Source: Dama dama | Lineage: Eukaryota > Chordata > Mammalia > Artiodactyla > Cervidae | Assembly (NCBI RefSeq): GCF_033118175.1 | Contig: NC_083691.1 | Span: forward strand, 60,106,001 to 60,170,000 | Length of the DNA stretch: 64,000 bases | Direction of reading: 5' to 3' | In this document: in pieces, positions 20,569-31,640 of the stretch | Layout of the letters: every line of letters begins with the position of its first letter | Position numbering within the stretch: the first letter of the stretch is position 1 | The notes under the pieces: generated by a model | Database searches by the model: none | What the model was told of the DNA's origin: nothing | What the model saw: the letters and a program-made list of their open reading frames with translations, nothing else | Position numbers and translations under genes: made by a program

Positions 20569-23470
20569 GAATGAGGCAGGCATCACCAGATTTTATCCAC
20601 TGATGTGAGATTCTGTGTTTATTTAACTGAACTTGGTCAAACCCAACATGTACTGCTAATAAAGAACTAAGTCTGGCTACTCTCTTCTCCCTGTTTGCTC
20701 AGGGTTTGTACCCTGGACACTGCTTCTCATAAAGGAACCCTCTCCAGGGAGGGGCACAGACGTGGTATAGAGGAAGATGCGGTCAGGGCTGGGTGGGGGC
20801 AAAGTGAGCGTCCGACTATGCCCTTAGCTCCCCCTGCTTGCCTCCCTGTGACATCCGCTCCTGCCCCCCAGTGATGTCAGTGGTAAACTGAAATATAATT
20901 GAAACTGATCCTCCCATGAATGACCTTGGGAGCCTGAGCAGCACAAAGGTTCAAAATGCTGTCTTTTCCTTGACCTGCAATGTTGTCATTCAGTCTCATA
21001 GCACAGACCAATGTGCTCTTCTAATAAAGGGAAACATGTGAGTCCTATAAGGTCTATTTGCAGCAGAAAAACTAAGAGAAAGGGAAAACTGAATTTGTAA
21101 ATACAAAATATTGACATCTTCATTTAAACATCAACAAATTCATTTTCCAGTATACAAGTTCATGTATCTCCCAGTATTCATGGCTTTGGGGAAATGGTAC
21201 AATGGCCCAAGAATTGGCCACTGTGTTATCAGTGGGAGCTCTTGACATGTGGGGAGTGTGAGCCCACAGTATGAACAGGTCACGTCGTCAGTTCAGTGCA
21301 TTATACGTAACAGAGTTTATTAATGCAATCTTTAGCATATTAATGAGAAAGTTTCAGAGTATATCTGAAGGTGCAAAAGCATCAGTTTACGAGGATAACG
21401 TGTTCTGGGGGATGTTTAATTCCACAGTCCTTCCTCCTTACCTGTCCTCAGAAACTGGGCAACAGGGGTAAACCCGAATGGGTCCATTTTAACCGGGATC
21501 CCCCCTGGCTGGCCGAGTTGCTGCCCAGTCTCTGTCTCAGTACTCCTGTGGATGAGGTACCCTCACGGCTCCCTGCGGCTACCGCTGCAGGACTGTCCCC
21601 AGAGCTGGCGCAGGGGCGAGGGGTGGCGGGGTTTCCAGAGAGGCTGCCTCATCTGTGGGGGGGACTTCCAGAGAGGCTGCCTCATCTGAGGGCGCTCCCA
21701 CGGGAGCTGGTTCAGGAGTGGGGCTTCTACTGCCCTTGGTGATTGTACGTGGAGCCCTGGCAACTGTTGCTGGAACGCCAGTCCACAGAGCTTCAGGGGC
21801 AGCTCACAAATCTGGATTTTTAAAAAACAGGAAATTGTCTCAGTTTTCAGTGTTGACAACTAACACAACTGTGTGGCCCAAACAAACACAAACGACGTCT
21901 CTGATCCGGGTCAGCCCCGGGGCAGCACCTGGTACCCTCACAACCAGACCCAGTGCTCCATCAGGTCAGCTTTGAACTTCAGACACTAATAGCAACTAAG
22001 CGGTAAGGTTTCAAGCTATTCTGCTTTTCTGAAATGATTTTTTCAAATAAACCCACCCATTTCATGTTCTTACAGTCCTCGTGACCACAGAGTTTAAATT
22101 TTCCCTAGCATGAAGGTGCGGTTGCGTGGCGGGGCCTTAGTACAGGCACAGCATCTGAGTGAGTTGACCCCTCCCTCAGTTTGCTTATCGTCCCCCTAGG
22201 GTGAGACACACGGGGCTCGGCCTGAGCCTGGCCTAAGTGCTAAGTGATGCCAAGTACCGCTTCCTGAATTAGAGATCACCACCTCTTTCAAACCACCCAG
22301 TTCATTCCATACAGTCACTTCCGGCTGTAACTAAGGTGGCTCATGGATCCTGCAGCTACATGGCAGCCCAAATCCTAGTGCCAATCAGTTTACAGAATCT
22401 CCAGGATGACTTTGCCCCCCACCCTACTAAGCAGGGAGACCCCGGAGTGAGCCAGACATCAAGCACCCGTGTTATTCCGAGACTAGGCATCCAGTGTGAC
22501 TTGTACTGTTTTAGCACAAAAGCTTGTCATGTGGTGGTAACACAGGAAGATTCCAGGGAAGGCTGATGGCAGAAAGCATTAACTGTGATGTCTGTACTTC
22601 TCAGCTCTTACACTTTATAAAGACTTGTGAAGTCCATGTGATTAAGACTTTTATGTCTTCTAGAAGGCAAAGATTGGATCATTTTGTTTTTAAATCACAC
22701 AATTTCCTGCTTTATTCTTAGAGAAATGTGGCAGGAGCATGGATGGAAACGCAGCCCCTTTGGCTCTGCGACTTTCCATCTGAGGTAGAGGTCATGGGCT
22801 TGAGTTCAGGCTGTAAGAGATGGAGGGTTTCATCAGAGCCGGCTTCTCACCCACCCACAAGATTCAGACCCACCCTGGGCTCCTGGCGCCTCCGCCTCAC
22901 CTGTGTCCCAGCAGAGACCAACCTGCCCTTCAAGGCAGCCTGCAGGGCTGAGGCCAGCCTGTGCGTTCCCTTCATCACAAGGAGCAACAGGAACGGCTTC
23001 TGGGAACACAAAGACCCCACACAGAAGTCCAGCCCCGTATCAGCAGGGCCAGGAGCTTGAGTCTAGCGTGTATGTCCCGAGGGAGGTCTGACCTTTCCAG
23101 ATTCATCAGAGTCAGGGTGGCATGCCAGGTGGGGAGGCTACAACTGAGATGCAGACTGCATCCTGTGAGGAGCATAAAGGAGGAAAGAAGAAACCCTAGG
23201 AAAGTTCTGGCAGAACAGTCCCCCTCTTGGAAACTGGGGTGGTCCTGGAGAAGGAGCACAGGACTCGGGCCTTGATGGGAGACGATGACATGGACGATGG
23301 TGTTTCCCATGCCCCCAGAACCTGCACTTCGCATGATTCGGACAGAGAGACCCTCAGAGCAAGCCATCCAGCCATCATGCCCACCACCCCGTGTACAGGT
23401 GAGAAAACTGAGGATTCACCTGATGGAACAAGTTTCCCACTTGCTCCTAGGGTACAGAGCCAGGAAACCT
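20569..23470. other. Unique DNA with small local duplications
   Basis: No recognised young repeats. A 23-bp phrase (ttccagagaggctgcctcat..) is duplicated at 21633 and 21666, 33 bp apart. A short MIR-like complement (gtgagaaaactgaggattca) lies at 23399-23418. The frames at 21371-21859, 22728-23060 and 22975-23367 have no domain. Confidence 0.5.
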
Positions 23471-23804
23471 CCTGCTCCAGGGGATCTTTCTATTCCTGAT
23501 GACCTCCTGCTCCACATGACCTTCTAGTTCCAGGTGACCTTCTGCACCAGCTGACCTCCTACTCCATGTGACCTTCCAGTTCCAGGTGACCTTCAACTCC
23601 AGGTGACTTCCTGTTCCCAGTGACCTTCCTGTTCCCGGTGACCTTCCTGTTCCCAGTGACCTTCCTGTTCCCAGTGACCTTCCAGTTCTAGATGACCTTC
23701 CTACTCCAAGTGACCTCCTGCTCTAAGTGACCTTCCTACTCCTGGTCAGTTTCCTGTTCCAGGTGACTTCCTGTTTCAGGTGACATTCCTGTTCCAGGTG
23801 ACCT
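23471..23804. repeat. 18-bp minisatellite, about 19 copies
   Basis: A run of imperfect units close to ctgttccaggtgaccttc, each 16-20 bp, can be followed for 334 bases. The four central copies (about 23611-23682) are nearly identical and the outer ones more diverged, typical of array growth by slippage or unequal exchange. About 14 units retain TGACCT, the complement of the nuclear-receptor half-site AGGTCA. Confidence 0.95.
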
Positions 23805-24580
23805 CTGCACTAGTCTGACTGCTGTCTCTTTGTTTAAACACTGGCTTCATAAAGAGATCATTTTTCTGAAATGGTGAATCACATAGGGAATGGGTAACTA
23901 GAGTATTTCACAGATTCCAACCCCGCCTCCCCTGCCTCCTACAGAAGCACTAGGAGTTGAGAGTGAATACTTCTGCTCCCTACGTTCCCTCAGAGACCCT
24001 GCCTCATGGCCCTGCCAACGTGGGATCCTGGGTCTCTGTGCTCCGTTGTTTGTGCATCTCCTGCTGCAGAGGAAGCTCGTGGGGTAGCATACATCCCTGA
24101 GCCCCACACGGAGCACCCATGTGTGTGAGCTCACAGCGGAAGCTCAGCTTGTGTCTGTGGAGTGAATGAATGAATGGACGAGTGAGTGAATGAGGTGGAC
24201 ATGAAGAAGATGAAGGAGACCACACTTTATTCACTTTGCTAACCGCACCTGCCAAACACTGACCTGCAAAAACAAATTCAATTCTTAACAGAAGTATTTT
24301 GGCCCCTTGCTATAACCTGTGCTGAGCACTGGGGAGGGGTCCCTGGGCGCTCAGTCCCCCCACCCACATCTGACTGTGGTGCCAACACATGGCTGAGCAG
24401 CTGCTGGAAATCAGAGAAGAGAAACACTCCCCTTACCTGGTAGAGTGTTTCACAGAGTGGATGACCTCTCATTCATATCTGATACTACTTACACACTTAG
24501 GTAAAAGGATAGGCTGATAAATTTCAGTGGGGGACGTTTGTTATATGAGCCCTTAAAAGTAATTACACTGATTTTTTCCT
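23805..24580. other. Unique DNA with a short GAAT microsatellite
   Basis: A (GAAT/GAGT)n run lies at 24161-24194 (about eight imperfect tetramers). No exon or transposon is recognised in the remainder. Confidence 0.55.
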
Positions 24581-25210
24581 GTAAGAACAGTCTGCCAAAG
24601 ATTTGAGCAACACAGAATAACCTAAAATGTTTAGTCTCACCACCCAAGGTCACTGGTTAACATCTTGATGCTGATTATGTCAACCTTGTTCTTAGCATTG
24701 TTTCATTCCATAACTGCGATCACACTGTACATACAATTCTGTGTCCTGTCCTCTTTGTCTGTATTTTGCATATCTCACTTTATATAATCCCCTAGAAATC
24801 CTTGATAGCTCAGTTGGTAAATAATCCACCTGCAATGTAGGAGACCCTGTTTCGATTTCTGGGTCAGGAAGATCCGCTGGGGAAGGGATAAGGCTACCCA
24901 CTGTAGTATTCTTGGACTTCCTCTGTGGCTCAGCTGGTAAAGAATCCACCTGCAATGTGGGAGATATGCGTTCAATCCCTGGGTTGGGAAGATCCCGTGG
25001 AGAAGGGAAAGGCTACCCAAATGGTATTCTGGCCTGTAGAATTCCATGGGCTGTATTGTCCATGGGGTCGCAAAGAGTTGGACACGACTGAGCGACTTTC
25101 ACGTCACTAGAAACAGAGTTTTCATGGCTAGTTAATGTTCCATCACCTGGATGTGCTATAATGTATTTAACAGTTCTTCTAACTTTGGACATCGTCAGTG
25201 GACACTTCCT
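24581..25210 (-). mobile_element. Old L1-type LINE remnant, interrupted by a compound SINE
   Basis: The DNA on both sides of the SINE (24581-24791 and 25114-25210) reads like the complement of an ancient L1 3' region, with the pattern 'gttaatgttccatcacctggatgtgctataatgtatttaac' followed by a 'ggacatcgtcag' phrase. Subfamily cannot be set by eye, and assignment rests on general resemblance. Confidence 0.45.
24799..25106 (+). mobile_element. Compound Bov-tA SINE (1.6 units)
   Basis: A first tRNA-headed unit (24799-24912) stops at 'gtattctt'. A second complete unit then starts at 24913 (ggacttcctctgtggctcagctgg) and ends with gtcgcaaagagttggacacgactgagcgac. The heptamer ctagaaa at 24792-24798 and 25107-25113 brackets the whole structure, so the two units probably inserted as one composite. 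Confidence 0.9.
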
Positions 25211-25870
25211 CTCAAAAATGTTAGTGTATATGTTTAGATTCCCTGTTTTCTGGATCCCAGGCTTTCTGCTTTGTTGCTTTATCCTCTTGTTCTGTTGGGC
25301 ACATTCTCAGGCTCCTGATGAACAGGAGGCAATCCTAGGCAGTGACTGTTCTAGGTCTCGATTGTCTGAAAATGTCCCCATTTACCCTGTTAACTTGTGG
25401 CTTGAATGGGTGTAAAATTTTAGGTTAGAAATCATGTCCTTTGAGCAGCTGGTGTTGAAGTTGAGAGGGTCACAGTAATCTGGCTCCTGGTCTCTGCAGT
25501 TCATCTTCTGCTTTTCTCTCTGGAAGTTTGTAGGGTCTGTGTATTCCCCAGACTCTGAAATGCTGTGATCTGCCTTTACCACCATCTGGCTCTGCTTTCA
25601 CCCATTGTGGGGGGCTCAGCGGGCCCCCACTTCTGCACCATGTCCCTGCCTTTTCTCCTGACGGAACCCCTGTCATCCAGATATTGAGCTCTGGGCCCGA
25701 GTTTTCTAATTTTCCTTTCTGGTTGATTGGTTGCGTTTTGCTCCTTTCTCCTTTCTCCTTTCGGGGGAATTTCCTCCACTTTACTTCCAAACCCATCCAT
25801 CTGATTTTTACCTTCTGCTGTCATTTCTTAATTTCCCAAAGATTTTTCTGTTTCCTAAAAGTGGTACAAG
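25211..25870 (-). mobile_element. Ancient L1/HAL1-like ORF1-derived remnant
   Basis: On the minus strand, decayed frames between 25870 and 25380 give a lysine/glutamate-rich patch followed by a segment ending in '...PERKAEDELQ', recalling the coiled-coil and C-terminal part of L1/HAL1 ORF1 with many stops and shifts. The plus strand has the matching pyrimidine-rich look (ctcctttctcctttctcc). Weak but consistent over about 500 bases. Confidence 0.4.
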
Positions 25871-26953
25871 TGACTCTGCTCTTTCGTCTCAGACACTGCG
25901 CCATCTCTCAGAAGGTGATGACACTGGTGACCTCAAGTGACCGCCTTCTGCTTGAGGTTTGTCAGGTTTTATCTGTTTGACCACAGATGCTCTACCCAGA
26001 TGTCGGGTTATCTCTGACATCTGCCCACGTGTGGGGAGACTAAAAATCTCATCCAACGCTCTGAGATTTGTCAGTCTCAGGCTCTGTTTTAAGTCCAGAT
26101 GGCAGGGCCTCCTGGGGCCCTCAGTCACCAGTATCTTAGGGTATCCCTTGTGGCTGTCCCCCCCACCTCCTACATTCCATTCCTGGGGTCCAGGTCAGGG
26201 GGGTGCCAAGGCTGCTGGGTATGTCACGTTCCTACAGCCTGGTCTCCTCACGGGGCCTGGCCCGCCAGCCCAGGAGCCGCCACAGACGGGCTTGGAGCCT
26301 TCCGTCCCCCCGTCCACCCCTGGGGGTGCAAAGTAGGAGGAGTGAGGGAGCCTCAGGGACTCTGCAGCCCCACGCAGGATGAGAGAGTAGCCCCCGGGCA
26401 CATGCCGCTGTCCCGGGCTGAGCAGGAGGGTCCATGCCCACGGCGCCTTTTCCTCCAGGGCTGCCTCGCAACATCACGGTTTAAGCTGTGCTGTCTCAGC
26501 TCCCATTCTGTCTCTCCAGAGATCATGCCACGTTGAAAACCCTCTTTTGCCCATTTTCCTGGGGTTCGGGAGGGAACAACAGTGTGTATCAAGTCAGAGT
26601 CTCTAACAGGTGTGATTTTTCCTGGAATTCAAGGACTCTCATTCCCACCGAGTCACCAGCAGGACCGGTGAAGCTATCACCTCAGGTCTGAGCTGACCCA
26701 GGAGTAACCAGGAGTCTGGCTGCTTTTCTGCCCTAGTATCCACGGAGGCAACCCTGTCTTTCTCTTTGAAGAAATGTAAACTTCATTTAAAAGAGAGGAA
26801 CACTGTGTGTCTGGGGGTTGTTCTGAACTGCCAAGGCCCTGCCCACAGATAGGGTGAGAATCGCGGCTCGTTGTGTCCGCCGGAGGCCCAGAGGCCCGTT
26901 GCGCATGATTCCAACCAGGGTCCCCTGCGAGGACACGGGTTCTCAGAATCCCC
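25871..26953. other. Unique GC-rich DNA
   Basis: No transposon or exon recognised. Overlapping frames at 25959-26592 occur on both strands, which is composition-driven. Confidence 0.5.
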
Positions 26954-26961
26954 CTGCCTCT

Positions 26962-27113
26962 GTGTGTGCATGCTCAGTCATGCCTGACTCTTTGTGACCG
27001 CATGGACTGTAGCCCGCCGGGCTCCTCTGTCCATGGAATTCTTTAGGCAAGAATACCGGAGTAGGTTGCCATTTCCTCCTCCAGGGGATCTTCCCAACCC
27101 AGGAATTGATCCT
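26962..27113 (-). mobile_element. Truncated Bov-tA SINE
   Basis: The plus strand starts with the Bov-A complement (tgtgtgcatgctcagtcatg) and ends within the body near aggaattgatc, so the tRNA-like 5' head is missing. The octamer ctgcctct at 26954-26961 and 27114-27121 marks the insertion limits and shows that truncation happened at integration. Confidence 0.9.
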
Positions 27114-27121
27114 CTGCCTCT

Positions 27122-29041
27122 AAGGCCGTTCATTTCTGTCCCTTCCTTGGGAGAGTAACTCAGTCTGGACCCATGTCCTTCTTGTGATACCAGCAGGGGA
27201 ATGACCTCTGCACAGATTACTCTTCTGAGTCATACAGCTCGTGGTTGAAAACTGAGGCCAAATTCACAGCAGATTTTTATAAAAATACATTTTTTACCAT
27301 CAGCACAAAAAGGCAGTTTTTCCCCATGTGATTTACTTTTTATTTTAGGATAATTTTTTTCATCCAACAGCTGTCACTATGGTAGCCTGATTAGTTTTTA
27401 ACTTTACAACTGATTTCTCTCAAAAAGCAAGTGGTTTAGCGTTTTGTTTGCTTCCTTTTAGAAAACACTAATGGATAAACGGGTAATTGCAATAGCTTGA
27501 GGTAGTGTAATGTCATTCTCAGGGTAATGATTTGCCTTTCTCAAGGAAGCACTGTTCTTAAAAGTAAATGGCTGGTTCCCTTCAGAGGTGCACCTGCCTA
27601 CCTTGAGCAGTTTGTGAGAGGCATCAGTGCACTTGGGTTACAGACTATTTAACGAAGTACAAACACATCACTAGAAAAGCGGGGGAGTGTGTGCCCTCGG
27701 GCAGCCCTGTTAAGCACATGGTTGTCTATTCAAGCCTGTTTGTATTGCAAAGTGCAGGGTAATCTCTCTCCACTCATTCTTAATGGCTCTGTCTACTCCC
27801 ATCCCGGCTTGTTGCTGGATAAAGTTTGAAGTTCAGAAGTAAGTCAAGGTACTTTGTTCCCCAATTTTAAACAACTGGGAAATATTCCAGTTCTGAGTTT
27901 TCTAGACAATAGGACAAGCCAGCTAGAATTCCAGGGTCTTGGAGACAGAATTGGATGTGCGTTGTTTACGGGCTGGTGAGCCCTTTAGTGCTACGTTTAT
28001 TTTTTATGAAGTCATTGCCATCAACAGTCTCTCCGGCAGACAGGAAAGGACTCCCATCAGTGAGAACACAGCCTTTTTTTCCATGTACTCCTCAAGTGGC
28101 CACTGCTTTAGAATTTAGGCTAAGACATGGGAGTCTTGTTGGGAACGAGGTGAGACCCTGAGTGTGTGAGCTTGACCACGCTGAGCTTGGTCCCTACTGT
28201 GCCCGGTGGTGAGCCTCATGGGGTTCTGGGGGTGCATGTGGGTAATGTACGCTGCACAGTTGAGGGGGGGTGGTCAGGAGGAGACCAGGGCTGGGAGCAA
28301 GGCCCAGAGTCCAGGGGGCCCTGGACCCCGAGGGGCCAGTCAGGAGAGGCTGCCCTCTAGCCACACATGCCCCTCCCCTGCCATGCACTTCTGTCCCCCA
28401 GACCTCCCCCTCCCTGCTTTCCTGTCCCTCCCAGCAATCTTGATCTTTCTCTGCGGTCAGATGTGTGTCCTAGAGGGTAGGGAGAGCAGAGTGGTCTGGG
28501 TTCAAGGGCTCCCTGGAAAGAATCGAATTTTCACTGATGAGTTGTCACCCAGGCCTCTGGGACAAGGGAATATATGATGTCACTCTGAGCTCTGCAAAGA
28601 GGGCATCCATGTGCCTCCCAGCTCCCTCCCCATATTGCTCAGTCCTCCCCGGAGACTCAGAGTGGCTGGCATGGTCTGTTGAAGGCAGGAAGGGTCTGAG
28701 TCAACACTGGGGTCCTTCTGAGCCCTTTCCACTTCCTCTGCTGGGTCCAGGCAACCTGACCTGGGCGTCCCTACCTCTGGGGCTCTGAAGGGGTGAGAGG
28801 TTTGGTCAGCTGAGTAGCCTGTCTCCTGGACATAAGCTCAGAACTTTGAGCCCAGCCTGGAGCTTTGAGACAGACATTGAGGTTGCCCCGCCAACCTTCA
28901 CTCTTGTCTCCCAGAGGGTCCAGGGCCCTTGAGACATATATGTGGCTCCTGGGGGCGGGGGTAGGGTGGGGGGCTTGTGGGGCAAACAGAACAAATAAGT
29001 GGAATCATTTGGTTATCACGACTTCAGCTGTGATGGCTAAA
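27122..29041. other. Unique DNA; AT-rich candidate conserved block at 27230-27720
   Basis: About 27230-27720 is AT-rich, repeat-free and contains words such as caacagctgtcac, gggtaattgcaat and ggtaatgattt, reminiscent of conserved enhancers. From 28160 the DNA becomes GC-rich, with a minus-strand CTCF-core-like word at 28349-28363 and a G-run tract at 28951-28974. No exon is recognised. Confidence 0.45.
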
Positions 29042-29055
29042 TCATTTAGGCCTCA

Positions 29056-31626
29056 GTTCAGTTCAGTTCAGTTGCTCAGTCATGTCTGACTCTTTGCAAC
29101 CCCATGGGCTGCAGCAAACCAGGATTTCCTGTTCATCACCAACTCCTGGAGCTTACTCAAACTCATGTCCATCAAGTCAATGATGCCATCAAACCCTCTC
29201 ATCTGTCGTTCCCTTCTCCTCCCGCCTTCAATCTTTCCCAGCATTAGGGTCTTTTCCAGTGAGTCAGTAATTCACATCAGGTGGTCAAAGTATTGGAGTT
29301 TCAGCTTCAGCATCAGTCCCTTCAATGATTATTCAGGACTGAGTTCCTTTAGGATGGGCTGGTTGGATCTCCTTGTAGTCCAAGGGACTCTCAAGAGTCT
29401 TCTGCAACACCACCGTTCAAAAGCATCAATTCTTTGGTGCTCAGCTTTCTTTATGGTCCAACTCACACATCAATACACAACTACTGGAAAAACCGTAGCT
29501 TTGATTAGACGGACCTTTGCTGGCAAAGAAATGTCTCTGCTTTTTAATGTGCTGTCTAGGTTGGTCATGGCTTTCCTTCCAAGGAGCAAGTACCTTTTAA
29601 TTTCATGGATGCAGTTATCATCTGCAGTGATTTTGGAGCCCCCAGAAATAAAGTCTGTCACTGTTTCCATTGTTTCTGCATTTATTTGCCATGAAGTGAT
29701 GGGACCAGGTGCCTTGAACTTTGTTTTCTGAATGTTGAGTTTTAAGCCAACTTTTTCACTCTCCTCTTTCACTTTCATTAAGAGACTCTTTAGTTATTCT
29801 TTGCTTTCTGCCATAAGGGTGGTGTCATCTACATCTGAGGTTACTGGTATTTCTCCCTGAAATCTTGATTCCAGCTTGTGCTTCATCCAGCCCGGCATTT
29901 CACATGATGTAGTCTGCATTTAAGTTAAATAAGCAGGGTGACAATATACAGCTTTGGCATACTCCTTTCCCAATTTCAAACCAGTCTGTTGTTCCATGTC
30001 CAGTTCTGACTGTTGCTTCTTGACCTGCATACAGATTTCTCAGGAGGCAGGTCAGGTGACCTGGTATTCCCATCTCTTGAAGAATTATTCACAGTTTGTT
30101 GTGATCCACACAGTTAAAGACTTTGGCATAATCAATAAAGCAGAAGTAGATTTTGGGGGGAACTTTCTTGTTTTTTCTATGACCCAACAGATATTGGCAA
30201 TTTGATCTCTGGTTCCTCTGCCTTTTCTAAATCCAGCTTGAACATCTGGAAGTTCACCGTTCATGTACTGTTGAAGTCTGGCTTGGAGAATTTTGAGCAT
30301 GACTTTACTAGGGTTTGAGATGAGTACAATTGTGTGGTTGTTTGAACATTCTTTGGCATTGCCCTTCTTTGGGATTGGAATGAAAACTGACCTTTTCCAG
30401 TCCTGTGGCCACTGCTGAGTTTTCCAAATCTGCTGGCATATTGAGAGCAACACTTTCACAGCATCATCTTTTAGGATTTGAAATAGCTCAACTGGAATTC
30501 CATCACCTCCACTAGCTTTGTTCATAGTGATGCTTCCTAAGGCCCACTTGACTTCGCATTCCAGGATGTCTGGCTCTAGGTGAGTGATCACACCATCATG
30601 CTTATCTGGGTCGTGAAGATCTTCTTTGTACAGTTCTTCTGTGTATTCTTGCCACCTCTTCTTATTATCTTCTGCTTCTGTTAGGTCCATACCATTTCTG
30701 TCCTTTATTGTGCCCATCTTTGCTTGAAATGTTCCCTTGGTAGCTCTAATTTTCTTGAAGTGATCTCTAATCTTTCCCCCCCAAAATAGAATTTTCCTCT
30801 ATTTCTTTACATTGATCACTGAGGAAGGCTTTCTTATCTCTCATGCTATTCTTTGGAACTCTGCACTCAAATGGATATATCTTTCCTTTTCTCCTTTGCC
30901 TTTCACTTCTCTTCTTTTCACAGCTTTTATTAAGACCTCCTCAGGCAACCATTTTGCTTTTTTGCATTTCTTTTTCTTGGGATGGTCTTGATCACTGCCT
31001 CCTGTACAATGTCTCGAACCTCCGTCCTTGGTTCTTCAGGCACTCTGCCTATCAAACCTAATCCCTTGAATCTATTTGTCACTTCCATTGTATAATCATA
31101 ATGGATTTGATTTAGGTCATACCTGAGTGGTTTAGCGGTTTTCCCTACTTTCTTCAATTTAAGTCTGAATTTTCAATAAGGAGTTCATGATCTGAGCCAC
31201 AGTCAGCTCCCAGTCTTGTTTTTGCTAACTGTATAGAGCTTCTCCATCTTTGGCTGCAACTAATATAATCAATCTGATTTCAGTATTGAGCATCTGGTGA
31301 TGTCCATGTGTAGAGTCTTCTCTTGTGTTGTTGGAAGAGGGTGTTTGCCATAGCCAGTGCATTCTCTCGACAAAATTCTATTAACCTTTGCCCTGCTTCG
31401 TTTTGTACCTCAAGGCCAAACTTGCCTGTTACTCCAGGTATCTCTTGACTTCCTACTTTTGCATTCCAGTCCCCTATAATGAAAAGGACATCTTTTATTG
31501 GTGTTAGTTCTAGAAGGTCTTTATGTCTTCATAGAAATGTTCAGCTTCAACTTCTTCAGCATTACTGGTTGGGGCATGGATCTTTCTGTCGTTTTTGAGA
31601 TTGCATCCAACTACTGCATTTCAGAC
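29056..31626 (-). mobile_element. BovB LINE, 5'-truncated copy 1, with 14-bp target duplication
   Basis: The plus strand starts at the BovB 3' terminus complement (a short ttcag run, then gttgctcagtcatgtctgac), passes through the reverse-transcriptase region and ends in the endonuclease region near 31626. The flanks tcatttaggcctca (29042-29055) and tcatttaggcttca (31627-31640) differ at one base and form a target duplication, so this is a genuine single insertion of 2571 bp. About 90 bp of endonuclease sequence is missing near 31582. It is dead, with multiple frameshifts and stops. Confidence 0.96.
29690..31330 (-). pseudogene. BovB ORF2 remnant (endonuclease end plus reverse transcriptase), copy 1
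   Basis: BovB ORF2 encodes an AP-like endonuclease followed by an RTE-class reverse transcriptase. The SDHELL end of the endonuclease lies near 31175, followed by an open 75-codon segment (30930-31157) and a 210-codon segment (30085-30717) with the FIPIPKKGN palm/finger block. The frame is lost where AT-rich coding DNA became a run of C near 30155-30160. The catalytic D of motif A survives in another frame, and a TGG-to-TGA stop follows. Motif B reads GVCQSC instead of the usual GVRQGC. Motif C is destroyed by a 2-bp deletion near 29835. Non-functional. Confidence 0.93.
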
Positions 31627-31640
31627 TCATTTAGGCTTCA

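Noticed and set aside
30085..30717. BovB reverse-transcriptase frame as an active or domesticated gene
   Set aside because: It lacks motif A in frame, has altered motif B, destroyed motif C, frameshifts and stops, and sits in a 5'-truncated LINE.
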